A stretch of 64,000 nt of DNA from Mariniphaga sediminis (GTDB taxonomy: Bacteria; Bacteroidota; Bacteroidia; Bacteroidales; Prolixibacteraceae). This document shows, piece after piece, positions 1 to 9,270 of this stretch. Numbering within the stretch: position 1 is the first letter of the stretch; each line of letters opens with the position of its first letter. Where the stretch lies: NCBI RefSeq assembly GCF_003573545.1, contig NZ_QWET01000006.1, positions 62,001-126,000 of the forward strand, given 5' to 3'. The notes beneath the pieces were generated by a model. It saw nothing but the letters and a program-made list of their open reading frames with translations, had not been told where the DNA came from and did no database searches. A program made the translations under genes and the position numbers.

Positions 1-1
1 C

Positions 2-496
2 GCAACGCTCGAAGCACGTTTAAATTACAACAGAAAGCTGCAGGTAGAAACCGGCGTTACATTGCAAAAAAGCATCTATGAAAATCCGGTGGCCTGGTCA
101 GAAGAACTGCCGGGCACCAAAGATTATCTTCGCACACCCGAATCTTACGGTTACTATACATTTACCTGGACACCCGGAGACCGTTTCAGTACAACCCTTT
201 CAGGTATTTATACCGGCTCAATGCTTGTGCCTCATTATGGAGCAGCGGAAGATCCCGGCACGCCGGAACAGGATATTTTATTTCAATCTCCTGAGTTTTT
301 GGAAACAAACCTGAAACTTGCGTACACTTTCGAACTGCAACGGCTGGATTCCTCCATCGAATTATTTGGCGGTATCAACAATATGCTGAATCAATACCAG
401 GACGATTTCGACAGCGGAAAAAACCGCGACAGCGGTTATGTGTACGGGCCGGCCAGACCCAGAACATTTTTTATCGGACTAAGAATATTTAACTGA
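2..496 (+). CDS. TonB-dependent receptor, C-terminal part (5' end outside window)
   Basis: The frame is open from base 2 to the stop at 496, so only the last ~164 residues are visible. Alternating beta-strand segments (aromatic-rich, e.g. YGYYTFTWTPGDRF), the FGGINNMLNQYQ stretch and the ending PRTFFIGLRIFN, with a terminal aromatic pair, are typical of the last strands and C-terminal beta signal of TonB-dependent outer-membrane receptors. The family takes up siderophores, vitamins or glycans with energy from TonB/ExbBD. The substrate cannot be read from this fragment; the GGINNMLNQYQDDFD loop resembles colicin I receptor-type siderophore receptors, but this is only a hint. The gene is followed at once by a strong hairpin terminator and faces lgt convergently. 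Confidence 0.72.
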   Translation, partial: ATLEARLNYNRKLQVETGVTLQKSIYENPVAWSEELPGTKDYLRTPESYGYYTFTWTPGDRFSTTLSGIYTGSMLVPHYGAAEDPGTPEQDILFQSPEFLETNLKLAYTFELQRLDSSIELFGGINNMLNQYQDDFDSGKNRDSGYVYGPARPRTFFIGLRIFN

Positions 497-523
497 CGGG
501 TAGAACAAACTGAAATTCGCTCA

Positions 524-570
524 TAAAAAAAGTGATAGCATGACTAACAATCATACTATCACTTTTTTTT
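524..570. terminator. Bidirectional intrinsic terminator
   Basis: A stem GTGATAG...CTATCAC, extended by a CATGA/TCATA pairing, surrounds a short loop and is flanked by an A-run on the left and a T-run on the right. It therefore reads as a terminator from both strands, fitting its place between the convergent receptor gene and lgt. Confidence 0.85.
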
Positions 571-590
571 ATATCCTGTTGAATAACAAC

Positions 591-1409
591 CTATTTCCTC
601 TTTTTATATACTTTCTCCGGCAATTTCAACGCCCGAACAATCAAAAATATTCCAACCAAAACAAAAGGTAAACTGAGCCACTGCCCCATGTTCAGCGCCA
701 TGCCAGCTTCAAAAGTTTCCTGATCCTCTTTTATAAATTCAATAAAAAAACGGGCAGAAAATATCAATACAAAAAATGCCCCGGTAAGCAACCCTTCTTT
801 GTTTTTGGAGCGGGTACGCCAGTACATAAAGATTAATACTCCAAAAGAAATAAAGTAAGCCAAAGCTTCATAAATCTGGGTTGGATGTTTTGCCACAGTT
901 TCGCCGTTGCGTTCAAAAATAAATCCCCACGGTAGGCTGGTTTCAATGCCGTAAATTTCGGAGTTCATTAAGTTCCCTGTCCGGATAAATGCCCCAACCA
1001 AAGCAGTAGGAACAACGATACGGTCGATAGTCCACAACACATTACGTTTGGTAATTACCTTTGCATGGATCAGCAAAGCCAGAATAATTCCAATGGCCCC
1101 TCCGTGGCTGGCCAGTCCGCCGTGCCAAACCATAATGATTTCTTCGGGGTGCTGCGAGTAATAATCCCAACCGTAAAAAAAGACATGCCCCAGACGGGCG
1201 CCAACAATGGTTGCGATAATGATGTAAAAGAAGAGGGAATCAATCCACTTTTGCGGAACATTTTCCGACTTTAACATCCGTTCGCCAATGTAGTAACCAA
1301 TTAAAAAACCGGAAGCGAAAAGGAGTCCGTACCAGCGAACTGAAAGCGGCCCCAGGTTAAATATTTCAGGATTGGCATTCCAGTGGATAAAATTCAAAAG
1401 GTGCATCAT
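591..1409 (-). CDS. lgt: Prolipoprotein diacylglyceryl transferase Lgt
   Basis: 272 residues, the normal family length, with about seven hydrophobic segments. Lgt transfers diacylglycerol from phosphatidylglycerol to the lipobox cysteine of prelipoproteins in the inner membrane. Visible family motifs are the HGGLASHGG block (about residue 95-105), the signature FIRTGNLMNSEIYG (about 140-155, matching the R..GN..N.E.(Y/W)G catalytic/signature region) and HPTQIYEAL. The ATG at 1409 is followed directly by a second ATG at 1406, so the start is uncertain by one codon. It lies 57 bases downstream of secA on the same strand and is probably cotranscribed with it, ending at the bidirectional terminator. 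Several lipoproteins in this window (GH78 enzyme, Tyr/Trp-rich protein) would be its substrates. Confidence 0.96.
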   Translation of the reverse strand: MMHLLNFIHWNANPEIFNLGPLSVRWYGLLFASGFLIGYYIGERMLKSENVPQKWIDSLFFYIIIATIVGARLGHVFFYGWDYYSQHPEEIIMVWHGGLASHGGAIGIILALLIHAKVITKRNVLWTIDRIVVPTALVGAFIRTGNLMNSEIYGIETSLPWGFIFERNGETVAKHPTQIYEALAYFISFGVLIFMYWRTRSKNKEGLLTGAFFVLIFSARFFIEFIKEDQETFEAGMALNMGQWLSLPFVLVGIFLIVRALKLPEKVYKKRK

Positions 1410-1466
1410 TTCGTATTTATTTTGTATGGATATTACATCATTTTGGATAAAAACCGGGGGCAGAAA

Positions 1467-4400
1467 CTATGCCCCTCCCCTGCCATGGCATTGTTTGTAT
1501 TTCTTTCCGCTTCCGCAGGGGCACGGGTCGTTACGGCCCACCTTTTTCTCCACGCGAACGGGCTGTGGCCTTGAGCGCTCTCCGGTTTGCACATTGGCTC
1601 CTTCCATAGGATTCTCCACTCCGGGCAGATCTGATTTTTGCGTTTTATAGCGGCTCATATCTGTCCGTCTTCGTTCTTCTGCCTGCCGCACCTGGTCAGA
1701 ACTTTGAATGGGTATATGCCCTTTCATCAGGGTAGAAACCACATCTTTGTTTACCTTGCTGACCATCATTTTGAAAAGGTTGAATGATTCGAACTTATAA
1801 ATCAGCAATGGATCTTTCTGCTCATAGGTTGCATTTTGTACCGACTGCTTCAAATCGTCCATCTCGCGTAACTGCTCTTTCCATGACTCGTCGATGGTAT
1901 TCAGCACAATCTGCTTCTGGTAAGACTTAACAAGCTCTTTTCCTTTATTCAGGTACGCCTTTTCAAGGTTACAGACAATCTGGAAAACCCGTTTACCGTC
2001 GGTAATGGGAACAACAATATTTTTATAAACCTCCGATTTGGTTTCATACACATTTTTGATGACCGGGAAAGCCTGTTTGGATATAATATCCACCTTCCGC
2101 TTATAACCTTCAATCATCTTTTCATAAATACGGTCGGTAGTCTCTTGTGCCGAGAGTTGTTTAAATTCTTCTTCTGAAACAGGAGACTCAATGGAAAGCA
2201 ACCGCAGCAATTCCATGTTAAAATCTTCAAACTGATCGGAACCGTAATATCCCTCCACCAGCTCTTCCACTGCGTCGTACATCATGTTCAGCATATCTAC
2301 CTCCAGACGTTCGCCGAACAACGCATGCTTCCGTTTTTTATAGATGACTTCGCGTTGCGAGTTCATTACATCGTCGTATTCCAGCAACCGTTTACGAATG
2401 CCGAAGTTGTTCTCTTCCACTTTCTTTTGCGCCCGTTCAATGGACTTGGAAATCATAGAGTGCTGAATCACCTCACCTTCTTTCAATCCAAGGCGATCCA
2501 TTACACCGGAAATTCGATCGGAACCAAACAAACGCATCAAATCGTCTTCAAGGGAAACGTAAAACTGCGAGGAACCCGGGTCTCCCTGTCGTCCGGCACG
2601 ACCGCGCAACTGGCGGTCAACCCGTCTCGAATCATGCCGTTCGGTACCCACAATAGCCAATCCACCGGCTTTTTTCACTTCAGGAGACAATTTAATGTCG
2701 GTTCCACGGCCGGCCATGTTGGTGGCAATGGTAACCGCTCCTGAACGTCCTGCTTCGGCAACAATCTCCGCCTCGCGGGCATGCAGTTTGGCATTCAGTA
2801 CATTGTGCTTAATTCCCCTGATTTTTAACATCCGGCTAAGCAATTCCGAAATTTCAACCGAAGTTGTCCCGACCAATACCGGGCGTCCGACCTTGTTCAA
2901 TTCCACAATTTCATCGATAACCGAATTGTATTTTTCACGTTTGGTTTTGTACACCAGGTCTTCTCTGTCGTCGCGCACTATAGGCCGGTTGGTAGGAATT
3001 ACAACAACCTCCAATTTATAAATATCCCACAATTCTCCGGCTTCTGTTTCGGCCGTACCGGTCATTCCTGCCAGCTTGTGGTACATCCGGAAGTAATTTT
3101 GTAGGGTAATAGTAGCAAAGGTTTGCGTTGCCGCTTCCACTTTTACCCGCTCTTTAGCCTCAATGGCCTGGTGCAGTCCGTCGGAATACCGGCGTCCCTC
3201 CATAATACGGCCGGTTTGTTCGTCCACAATCTTCACCTTGTTGTCGATAACCACATATTCCACATCTTTTTCAAACATGGTGTAGGCTTTCAGCAACTGG
3301 TTGATGGTATGCACCCTTTCCGACTTCACGGCATAATCCTGCATCAGCTTGTCCTTCTTCTCCAAAAGCGTGTCGTGCGAATGGCCGGCATTCTCCAATT
3401 CAGCCATTTCAGCACCCATGTCGGGCATAACAAAAAATTCCGAATCGGCCATACCCTCTGAAATCAAATCAATTCCTTTGTCAGTAAGCTCTACAGAATT
3501 GAGTTTCTCTTCAATAATAAAAAAGAGAGGGTCGGTAACAATATGCATGTTTTTATTGTTGTCCTGCATATAAAAATTTTCGGTTTTTGTCAGGACAGCC
3601 CTCATGCCTTCTTCACTGAGGAATTTAATTATCGATTTGTTTTTGGGCAACCCTTTGTGGGCGCGCAGCAATAATAATCCTCCTTCCTTTTTTTCCTTGT
3701 CGGTAGCGTCTTCTTTAGTCAGCAACCGCTTGGCATCAATAAAAATATGATTGACCAAATCACGCTGGGCTTTATATATTTTTTCCACATACCCTTTCAG
3801 TTCCTCAAACTGCTGATCTTCTCCTTTAGGCACCGGCCCTGAAATAATAAGCGGGGTACGTGCATCGTCAATCAATACGGAGTCCACTTCGTCCACAATG
3901 GCGTAGTGGTGTTTGCGCTGTACCAAATCTTCCGGGTTGATTGACATATTGTCGCGGAGGTAGTCGAACCCAAATTCATTGTTGGTTCCATACGTAATAT
4001 CCGCATTGTATGCTTTTCGGCGCGATTCAGAGTTGGGCTGGTGTTTATCAATACAGTCAACTGTTAGTCCGTGAAATTCGAAAACAGGCCCCATCCATTC
4101 AGCATCCCTTTTGGAAAGGTAATCGTTGACAGTAACCACATGCACTCCCCGTCCGGCCAGGGCATTCAAAAATACAGGCAAGGTAGCTGCAAGCGTTTTT
4201 CCTTCCCCCGTGGCCATCTCGGCAATTTTCCCCTGGTGCAAAACGATACCGCCAATGAGCTGTACATCGTAATGAACCATTTCCCAAAGAATTTCTGTAC
4301 CGCCGGCCACCCAGCGATTTTTCCACAACGCCTTGTCTCCGTTTACCGAAATACTTCCGCGGGAAGAAGCCAGGTCTTTGTCGTATTCACGGGCAGTAAC

Positions 4401-4787
4401 CTCCACTATTTCATTCTCAAAAAAGCGGCGGGCGGTATCTTTTACCACGGCAAATGCAGTGGGTAGAATCTCGTTCAGCACAACCTCTATTTTCTCATTT
4501 ATCGTCTCTTCCAACTTGTCAATCCGCTCATAAATCTTTTGGCCCTCCTCAATTTCGGCCTCTTCTGCCTGCTCTTTCAGCGTCCGTATTTCATCCTCTT
4601 CCGGCTTAATTCTTTCCTTTATAATCTCCCTCAGTTTGTCAGCCTCATTTCTTAGTTCATCGTTTGAGAGGGAAACCAAACGCTGGTATTCCTGTTTAAT
4701 TTGTTCCACAATCGGCGATATTTCCTTAATATCCCGTTCTGATTTATTCCCGAGTATTTTCCCGAGCATCTTGGTCACAAATGCCAT
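1467..4787 (-). CDS. secA: Preprotein translocase ATPase SecA
   Basis: 1106 residues. SecA is the ATPase motor that pushes unfolded preproteins through SecYEG. The Walker A GEGKT lies at residues 194-198, the DEAD-type DEVD in the [18 protein letters not shown] block near 300, the [14 protein letters not shown] and [13 protein letters not shown] helicase motifs follow, and the protein ends with the zinc-binding SEC-C motif [14 protein letters not shown] (C1089, C1091, C1100, H1101). It is longer than the ~900-residue proteobacterial form because of a charged insertion around residues 60-105 and others in the preprotein-crosslinking/scaffold regions, as is usual for Bacteroidota SecA. The ATG at 4787 starts the conserved N-terminal helix. 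A good -7 box lies 40 bases upstream. Confidence 0.98.
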   Translation of the reverse strand: MAFVTKMLGKILGNKSERDIKEISPIVEQIKQEYQRLVSLSNDELRNEADKLREIIKERIKPEEDEIRTLKEQAEEAEIEEGQKIYERIDKLEETINEKIEVVLNEILPTAFAVVKDTARRFFENEIVEVTAREYDKDLASSRGSISVNGDKALWKNRWVAGGTEILWEMVHYDVQLIGGIVLHQGKIAEMATGEGKTLAATLPVFLNALAGRGVHVVTVNDYLSKRDAEWMGPVFEFHGLTVDCIDKHQPNSESRRKAYNADITYGTNNEFGFDYLRDNMSINPEDLVQRKHHYAIVDEVDSVLIDDARTPLIISGPVPKGEDQQFEELKGYVEKIYKAQRDLVNHIFIDAKRLLTKEDATDKEKKEGGLLLLRAHKGLPKNKSIIKFLSEEGMRAVLTKTENFYMQDNNKNMHIVTDPLFFIIEEKLNSVELTDKGIDLISEGMADSEFFVMPDMGAEMAELENAGHSHDTLLEKKDKLMQDYAVKSERVHTINQLLKAYTMFEKDVEYVVIDNKVKIVDEQTGRIMEGRRYSDGLHQAIEAKERVKVEAATQTFATITLQNYFRMYHKLAGMTGTAETEAGELWDIYKLEVVVIPTNRPIVRDDREDLVYKTKREKYNSVIDEIVELNKVGRPVLVGTTSVEISELLSRMLKIRGIKHNVLNAKLHAREAEIVAEAGRSGAVTIATNMAGRGTDIKLSPEVKKAGGLAIVGTERHDSRRVDRQLRGRAGRQGDPGSSQFYVSLEDDLMRLFGSDRISGVMDRLGLKEGEVIQHSMISKSIERAQKKVEENNFGIRKRLLEYDDVMNSQREVIYKKRKHALFGERLEVDMLNMMYDAVEELVEGYYGSDQFEDFNMELLRLLSIESPVSEEEFKQLSAQETTDRIYEKMIEGYKRKVDIISKQAFPVIKNVYETKSEVYKNIVVPITDGKRVFQIVCNLEKAYLNKGKELVKSYQKQIVLNTIDESWKEQLREMDDLKQSVQNATYEQKDPLLIYKFESFNLFKMMVSKVNKDVVSTLMKGHIPIQSSDQVRQAEERRRTDMSRYKTQKSDLPGVENPMEGANVQTGERSRPQPVRVEKKVGRNDPCPCGSGKKYKQCHGRGGA

Positions 4788-5194
4788 ATTATAATGCTGT
4801 TAATTTCTATTTTAATAATGTCTGTGCAAATTTAGTTAAATGAACAGGGTAAAAAAACGGAATGAAATACTTTTCATGAAAAAAGATGTAAAAATGACAT
4901 CGGGATGTTAGAGCATTTATTCAAAAATGAATGTGTTTCCCTCCATATAAATCCGACTGCATTCATATTGTTTTTTTCTGAACCTTCAACAAAAACCATC
5001 GTTGAGTTGTATTCTACATTACAATGAATACCAGGTTTCTAAATATTTTATACAAAAGAAAGCTGAACCGGGAAAATGAAGCGGAGCAAAGCACTAAAAG
5101 AATGTACAAACATATCCAACATAAATAATTATAGGGAACACCGGTCAACCAGCTGTTCTAGCACAAAAATGAACCAGGGAATAAAAAAAATAAG
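4788..5194. other. Divergent intergenic region secA / GAF-LuxR gene (407 bp)
   Basis: AT-rich region with no credible gene of normal size. It holds the secA -7 box near its left end. No clear TAnnTTTG box was seen for the rightward gene. At its right end a nine-codon ATG frame (5169-5198) overlaps the regulator start. Confidence 0.6.
4827..4834 (-). promoter_or_regulatory. Putative secA promoter (-7 box)
   Basis: On the minus strand this reads TAAATTTG followed by CA, a perfect match to the Bacteroidota -7 consensus TAnnTTTG. About 19 bases upstream there is only a T-run where TTTG would be expected. The 5' UTR would be about 35 bases. Confidence 0.5.
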
Positions 5195-5198
5195 ATGA
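5169..5198 (+). other. Possible leader mini-ORF MNQGIKKIR overlapping the regulator start
   Basis: ATG at 5169, nine sense codons, then TGA at 5196-5198; the next gene starts at 5195, so the two overlap as ATGA. Such overlaps are typical of translational coupling. There is no independent proof of translation, no convincing ribosome-binding site, and the arrangement may be chance. Confidence 0.2.
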
Positions 5199-6160
5199 AC
5201 GACAAAGAATATTTCTCGCATTTATACGAAATTGCCCGCTACCTGAACAAGGAGTTTTCCCTGCACTCGGCATTGCGAAAAGCACTGGAGAAAACGGTTG
5301 AATTACTCCGCCTGGAAACGGGTTGGATTTGGCTGGTACAGGAAGACACCAAATCGGTTTACCTCGCCGCTTCCTATAACCTGCCTCCGGCGCTTAGCCG
5401 ATACCCCGAACGGCTTTCGGGACGCTGTTTCTGCATCGACCGGTACCTGGCAAATGGCATTTCGAAAGCGCGGAACATCAGTGAAATTACATGTACCCGT
5501 TTGCAGAATATCTCTTCCGGCACACGTGGACTAAAATTTCATGCCACCATTCCTATTACCATCGATGGCCGGAAAGTAGGGCTAATTAACCTGGTGAGCA
5601 AAGAGACACAACAACTGGATGAAAAGGCTCTTTCCATTTTAAATACCATCAGCGAACTGCTGAGTATCGCCATCCGGCGAACCCGGGCACAGGATTTACA
5701 AGTTAGGAAAAGCACAACGAGCGAAATGTTGGTGCTTGATGTATTGAACCGGGTACTGGAACCGGGAATGGAAGAACTGGTTGCCAAACTAAAAAAAATC
5801 CAATCGTTTGCAATAAGAGGAGACAGTATACTAGTGTCGGACCGCCTGAGTGAAACGATCCGGGAAGCAGAAGAGCTTTACCGGCAACTTTTTTTCATAC
5901 AGGGAGAAACACAGGAACAGGCAGTTGATCAGAATGCAGAAAACAATTTGCATTATCCTACCTCCCCTTTAACAGCCCGTGAGCTGGAAGCGCTCACACT
6001 GGTCAAAAAAGGATATACCAATAAACAAATAGCCGAACAACTTTTTATTTCGGAACGTACGGTCAAATTTCATATTTCATCTATTTTGTCGAAACTGCTT
6101 GCCCACACCCGTACAGAAGCAGTTGAAACAGCAACCCAAAGGGGATTGCTGGGGGTTTAA
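5195..6160 (+). CDS. GAF-domain LuxR-family transcriptional regulator
   Basis: 321 residues. Residues ~20-160 form a GAF-type sensory domain, with the typical YEIARYLNKEFSLHSALRKAL start and IPITIDGRKVGLINLVS core. Residues ~190-240 are a helical linker. Residues ~258-318 are a LuxR/GerE helix-turn-helix (LTARELEALTLVKKGYTNKQIAEQL, recognition helix SERTVKFHISSILSKL; written here in two parts of the same domain). There is no response-regulator receiver domain and no autoinducer-binding domain, so the input is probably a small molecule, redox state or gas bound by the GAF domain. Cys78, Cys80 and Cys100 form a C-x-C-x19-C pattern in the GAF domain that could hold a metal or react to oxidation (inference). 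The next operon carries a lux-box-like dyad in its promoter region, making it the likely target. Confidence 0.85.
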   Translation: MNDKEYFSHLYEIARYLNKEFSLHSALRKALEKTVELLRLETGWIWLVQEDTKSVYLAASYNLPPALSRYPERLSGRCFCIDRYLANGISKARNISEITCTRLQNISSGTRGLKFHATIPITIDGRKVGLINLVSKETQQLDEKALSILNTISELLSIAIRRTRAQDLQVRKSTTSEMLVLDVLNRVLEPGMEELVAKLKKIQSFAIRGDSILVSDRLSETIREAEELYRQLFFIQGETQEQAVDQNAENNLHYPTSPLTARELEALTLVKKGYTNKQIAEQLFISERTVKFHISSILSKLLAHTRTEAVETATQRGLLGV

Positions 6161-6257
6161 CAATCCACTGCTTTCGGTTCTGTTGGTTTCATTTTCTTCT
6201 TCATAAAGCCTGAGGAAAGCGGAAAACACGTGCCATTTTTATATTTCAGAAAACGAC

Positions 6258-6277
6258 ACCTGTCCTATCGTACAGGT
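6258..6277. promoter_or_regulatory. lux-box-like 20-bp perfect dyad (operator candidate)
   Basis: The sequence is ACCTGTCCTATCGTACAGGT. Half-sites ACCTGT and ACAGGT are exact inverted repeats separated by 8 bases. The textbook Vibrio fischeri lux box, ACCTGTAGGATCGTACAGGT, differs at only three spacer positions. The dyad centre lies ~58 bases upstream of the -7 box, i.e. near -65 to -70 from the predicted start, a position used by activators. The gene just upstream encodes a LuxR-type DNA-binding domain. Binding is inferred, not shown. Confidence 0.55.
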
Positions 6278-6321
6278 AAAATTCTGGCCTTTCGACCGTT
6301 TTTTCAGGGCTTTTTCCTTTT

Positions 6322-6329
6322 CATCTTTG
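6322..6329 (+). promoter_or_regulatory. Putative -7 box for the FMN reductase operon
   Basis: CATCTTTG followed by CA matches TAnnTTTG at seven of eight positions and sits 28 bases before the ATG at 6358. The region 19-21 bases upstream is T-rich without a clear TTTG. Confidence 0.45.
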
Positions 6330-6357
6330 CAATCATAAAGAAATAAAACAGAAAGCT

Positions 6358-6924
6358 ATGAAAACAGTTATTCTTTTAGGAACAGTAAGAAAAGGAAGGC
6401 AGTCACACAAAGCGGCTCATTACCTGGAAAGAAGGCTTCAGGCTCTGGGCATTGAGACCGACCTGATCGATCTCGCGAAAACCCCGTTGCCGATAGCCGG
6501 CACCGAAGAAGCCGAAACACCTGAAGCAAAAAGGGCCATCGCGCACATTGGAACACGCATAGAAGAAGGTAATTCCCTGATTTTTGTAACACCGGAATAC
6601 CAGGGAAGTTTTTCGGGTGTATTAAAAAATGCACTGGATCATTACTGGGCAGAATTCCAAAAAAAACCAGTGGGCGTGGTAGCCTCCTCATCAGGTCGAA
6701 TGGCAGGCATCAATGCCTCCACACAGTTGCAACATGTAATCTTAAGCCTGGGCGCTTTCCCCATGCCCAACAAACTGCTTATTTCAGAAGTTCATACTGC
6801 TTTTGATGCATACGGTGAACCGAAAGAGCAGCGAATCGTTAGAAGTACTAATAAATTTTTGGATGAACTGCTGTGGTTTGCCAGTGCATTTTGTCTAAAA
6901 AAACAAAAGGAGGTAGTCGTATGA
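6358..6924 (+). CDS. NADPH-dependent FMN reductase family protein
   Basis: 188 residues with a flavodoxin-like fold. The N-terminal VILLGTVRKGRQSHKAA is the FMN phosphate-binding loop region, and TPEYQGSFSGVLKNALDHY (about residues 80-98) is the hallmark FMN-binding motif of the NAD(P)H-dependent FMN reductase/azoreductase family; VVASSSGRMAG follows. Members reduce FMN, quinones, azo compounds or chromate in the cytoplasm; the substrate here is unknown. The stop TGA (6922-6924) overlaps the ATG of the following MFS gene, so the two are translationally coupled and probably work in one pathway, for example detoxifying and exporting a redox-active compound (inference). Confidence 0.88.
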   Translation: MKTVILLGTVRKGRQSHKAAHYLERRLQALGIETDLIDLAKTPLPIAGTEEAETPEAKRAIAHIGTRIEEGNSLIFVTPEYQGSFSGVLKNALDHYWAEFQKKPVGVVASSSGRMAGINASTQLQHVILSLGAFPMPNKLLISEVHTAFDAYGEPKEQRIVRSTNKFLDELLWFASAFCLKKQKEVVV

Positions 6925-8171
6925 ACCCAAACCGCTTTTACACAAGAACAACACTGTTGCTCATCAGCAGCTTAACCGTAATGGCAGGGACAACAATTGC
7001 CCCCACACTTCCATCCCTTCAGTCACATTTTTCTGAAATAGAAAATGTTGGATTCTGGATTCGATTGATTCTTACACTGCCCGGACTATTTATTGTTATG
7101 GCATCGCCTGTTGCTGGGTACCTGTTAGACCGCGGCAACCGTTTGCGCCTGCTAATCCCGTCTATGATTTTATACGGACTTGCAGGCAGTTCGGGCCTTT
7201 ACCTCGAATCAGTGGGCGCTATTCTGGCCGGACGCGCCCTGCTTGGAGTGGCAGTGGCCGGAATTATGACCAGCGCTACCACCCTCATTGCCGATTATTA
7301 CGACGGACCGGCCCGTTCCCGGTTTATGGGCTGGCAGGCTGCATTTATGAACTTCGGAGGAGTCGTTTTTCTTACCGCAGGCGGTGCACTGGCCGAACGG
7401 GGCTGGAGCTGGCCGTTTGCCATTTACCTTTCAGCCCTTCTGATGGTACCACTTGCTTTGTCCGCTCTTTCCGGCCCGAAGAAAATACCAGGAATAACAG
7501 AAACAATAAAAACCGGGAATAACGGAAAAACCGCAGCAGATTCTTCCCGGCTGCTGATTTTTATTTATGCCATAGTTTTTAGTGCAATGGTTGTTTTTTA
7601 TTTTATTCCCCTTCATATCCCCTACTATCTGGAGAAACTGGCAAATGCAGGCCCCACTTTAAGCGGCATGGCCATTGCGCTGGCCACTTTTTGCGGCGCC
7701 ATAACCTCCTTTAGCTACGGAAAAATCAGAAGCCGGTTGGGATATCTCCCCATCCTCGGGTTAATCTTCGGATTGATGGGCACCGGTTACCTGACAATCG
7801 CTCTGAGCAGCAGCTATCCTGTAGTGCTTGCCGGGCTTGCAGTCAGCGGTTTGGGAATGGGGCTCATGTTTCCAAACATGAACGTTTGGCTTACCACCGA
7901 AGTTTCCCCTTCGGTCCGCGGCCGGGCGATAGGTGGCTTCACAACAGCTGTATTTCTCGGACAGTTTGTTTCACCCTTCGCAGGCCAGCCCATAGTGGAT
8001 CAGTTTGGACTTGTAAACCTCTTTGGAATAGCAGGTATTCTGATGCTAAACCTTGCGCTCGCATTTGTGATATGGAAAAAACAGATTCTCGATAGTATCA
8101 TGCAAGTAAAAAAAGAGCCGATTGTAGAAACGGTTTCGGTTAAAACAAGATCCCGAAAAATTTCAGGGTAG
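6921..8171 (+). CDS. MFS transporter (drug/efflux type)
   Basis: 416 residues with about twelve hydrophobic segments. The start ATG at 6921 overlaps the upstream stop as ATGA and has a strong AAAGGAGG ribosome-binding sequence 8-15 bases before it; the frame also stays open further upstream inside the reductase gene but that extension is not needed. Family features: TIAPTLPSLQSHF in TM1, the loop 2-3 motif GYLLDRGNRLRLL (about residue 70), and a glycine-rich GRALLGVAVAGIMTS in TM4. These resemble 12-TM multidrug/metabolite exporters. Cotranscribed with the FMN reductase under the lux-box-like region. Substrate unknown. Confidence 0.88.
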   Translation: MNPNRFYTRTTLLLISSLTVMAGTTIAPTLPSLQSHFSEIENVGFWIRLILTLPGLFIVMASPVAGYLLDRGNRLRLLIPSMILYGLAGSSGLYLESVGAILAGRALLGVAVAGIMTSATTLIADYYDGPARSRFMGWQAAFMNFGGVVFLTAGGALAERGWSWPFAIYLSALLMVPLALSALSGPKKIPGITETIKTGNNGKTAADSSRLLIFIYAIVFSAMVVFYFIPLHIPYYLEKLANAGPTLSGMAIALATFCGAITSFSYGKIRSRLGYLPILGLIFGLMGTGYLTIALSSSYPVVLAGLAVSGLGMGLMFPNMNVWLTTEVSPSVRGRAIGGFTTAVFLGQFVSPFAGQPIVDQFGLVNLFGIAGILMLNLALAFVIWKKQILDSIMQVKKEPIVETVSVKTRSRKISG

Positions 8172-8244
8172 CACCGGGAATAATTAAACGGAACATGATT
8201 TACATTCTTTTAAACGCTGAAAATTAAAAGCTTAAAATACAATG

Positions 8245-8287
8245 CCTGTAACAGGTTAAACTATATCAAAGAGTATCTGTACATTTG
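8245..8287 (+). promoter_or_regulatory. Promoter of the ketopantoate-reductase-like gene with CCTGT/ACAGG dyad
   Basis: TACATTTG at 8280-8287 is a perfect TAnnTTTG -7 box, 32 bases before the ATG. At 8245-8255, just upstream of the expected -33 region, lies CCTGTaACAGG, which has the same half-sites as the lux-box-like dyad at 6258 but only a one-base spacer. It may be a related but differently spaced site, or chance. Confidence 0.45.
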
Positions 8288-8319
8288 GGCGTTAAAAAAG
8301 TAAACACAAATAACAAAAA

Positions 8320-9258
8320 ATGAAGATTACAATTGTAGGTACAGGTGGTGTTGGAGGCTATTTTGGCGGGAAACTGGCAAAAGCCGGATTCGATGTTTGT
8401 TTTATTGCCAGGGGAAAACACCTGAACGCATTAAAAAATAACGGACTTACCGTAAAAAGTATCCTCGGGGATTTTCATGTTGATGATATAAAAGCCACGG
8501 ATAAAATCAGGGAAGCCGGACAGGCAGATTTGATAATTCTGAGTGTTAAAGCGTGGCAAATAAAAGAAACAAGAGATGAGTTAAAACACATCATGCATAA
8601 AAACACCGTCATCCTTCCCTTGCAAAACGGAGTGCTGGCCTCCGGTGAACTGGAGGAAACCATTGACCGGAAGCACCTTGTTGGCGGCTTGTGCCGTATT
8701 ATCAGCAAAATAGAATCGCCCGGCGTCATAAATCATTTTGGAGTAACCACCCCTACCATTGTTTTCGGGGAATTGGATAATACCGATTCGGAACGACTGC
8801 AAACCCTTAAAGCTGCTTTTGACAAAGCAGGAATCCATGCGCTGGTTACCATGGATATCGAATCGGAACTGTGGAAAAAATTTCTGATGATTTGTGTGAG
8901 CGGACTATTGGCTGTTACCCGAACCACCTATGGGGAGCTCCGGGAGCTAAAAGAAACCCGGGAGATGATGATTGATTTGTTCACTGAAATTTACACCCTC
9001 TCACAACATATTGGAATTGCGATGGAGGCTGATTTTGTTGAAAAAACAATCTCTATAATAGATAGCCTGCCTTACGATTCTACCTCATCACTAACCCGGG
9101 ATGTATGGGAAGGAAAACCGTCGGAGATAGACTACCAGAACGGAACCGTGGTAAAACTCGGGGAAAAATACGGAGTGGATGTTCCCATCAACCGGTTTGT
9201 GTACAACTCGATTTTACCGATGGAACAAAAAGCACGGAAAAACAGCGGAAAAAGGTAA
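8320..9258 (+). CDS. 2-dehydropantoate 2-reductase family protein (ApbA/PanE)
   Basis: 312 residues. The N-terminal Rossmann motif IVGTGGVGGYFGGKLAKAG (residues 4-22) binds NADP. VILPLQNGV (about residue 100) and LWKKFLMICVSGLLAVTR (about 187-204, carrying the conserved substrate-binding lysine region) are PanE/ApbA landmarks, and the C-terminal helical domain contains the expected SSLTRDVWEGKPSEIDYQNG block. The true PanE reaction reduces ketopantoate to pantoate in pantothenate synthesis, but many paralogues act on other 2-oxo acids. No pantothenate gene is adjacent, so the exact role is open. It has its own promoter and is followed by a hairpin repeat element. Confidence 0.88.
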   Translation: MKITIVGTGGVGGYFGGKLAKAGFDVCFIARGKHLNALKNNGLTVKSILGDFHVDDIKATDKIREAGQADLIILSVKAWQIKETRDELKHIMHKNTVILPLQNGVLASGELEETIDRKHLVGGLCRIISKIESPGVINHFGVTTPTIVFGELDNTDSERLQTLKAAFDKAGIHALVTMDIESELWKKFLMICVSGLLAVTRTTYGELRELKETREMMIDLFTEIYTLSQHIGIAMEADFVEKTISIIDSLPYDSTSSLTRDVWEGKPSEIDYQNGTVVKLGEKYGVDVPINRFVYNSILPMEQKARKNSGKR

Positions 9259-9270
9259 AAGGGTTTATAA

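Larger units (their letters stand above)
6161..6357 (+). promoter_or_regulatory. Regulatory region of the FMN reductase/MFS operon
   Basis: 197-bp region between the regulator gene and the reductase gene. It contains the lux-box-like dyad (6258-6277) and a near-consensus -7 box (6322-6329). No terminator with a T-run was seen after the regulator, so some read-through is possible. Confidence 0.5.

Noticed and set aside
5195-6160. Quorum-sensing LuxR with autoinducer-binding domain
   Set aside because: The N-terminal domain is GAF-like, without the acyl-homoserine-lactone-binding residues; only the DNA-binding domain is LuxR-like.
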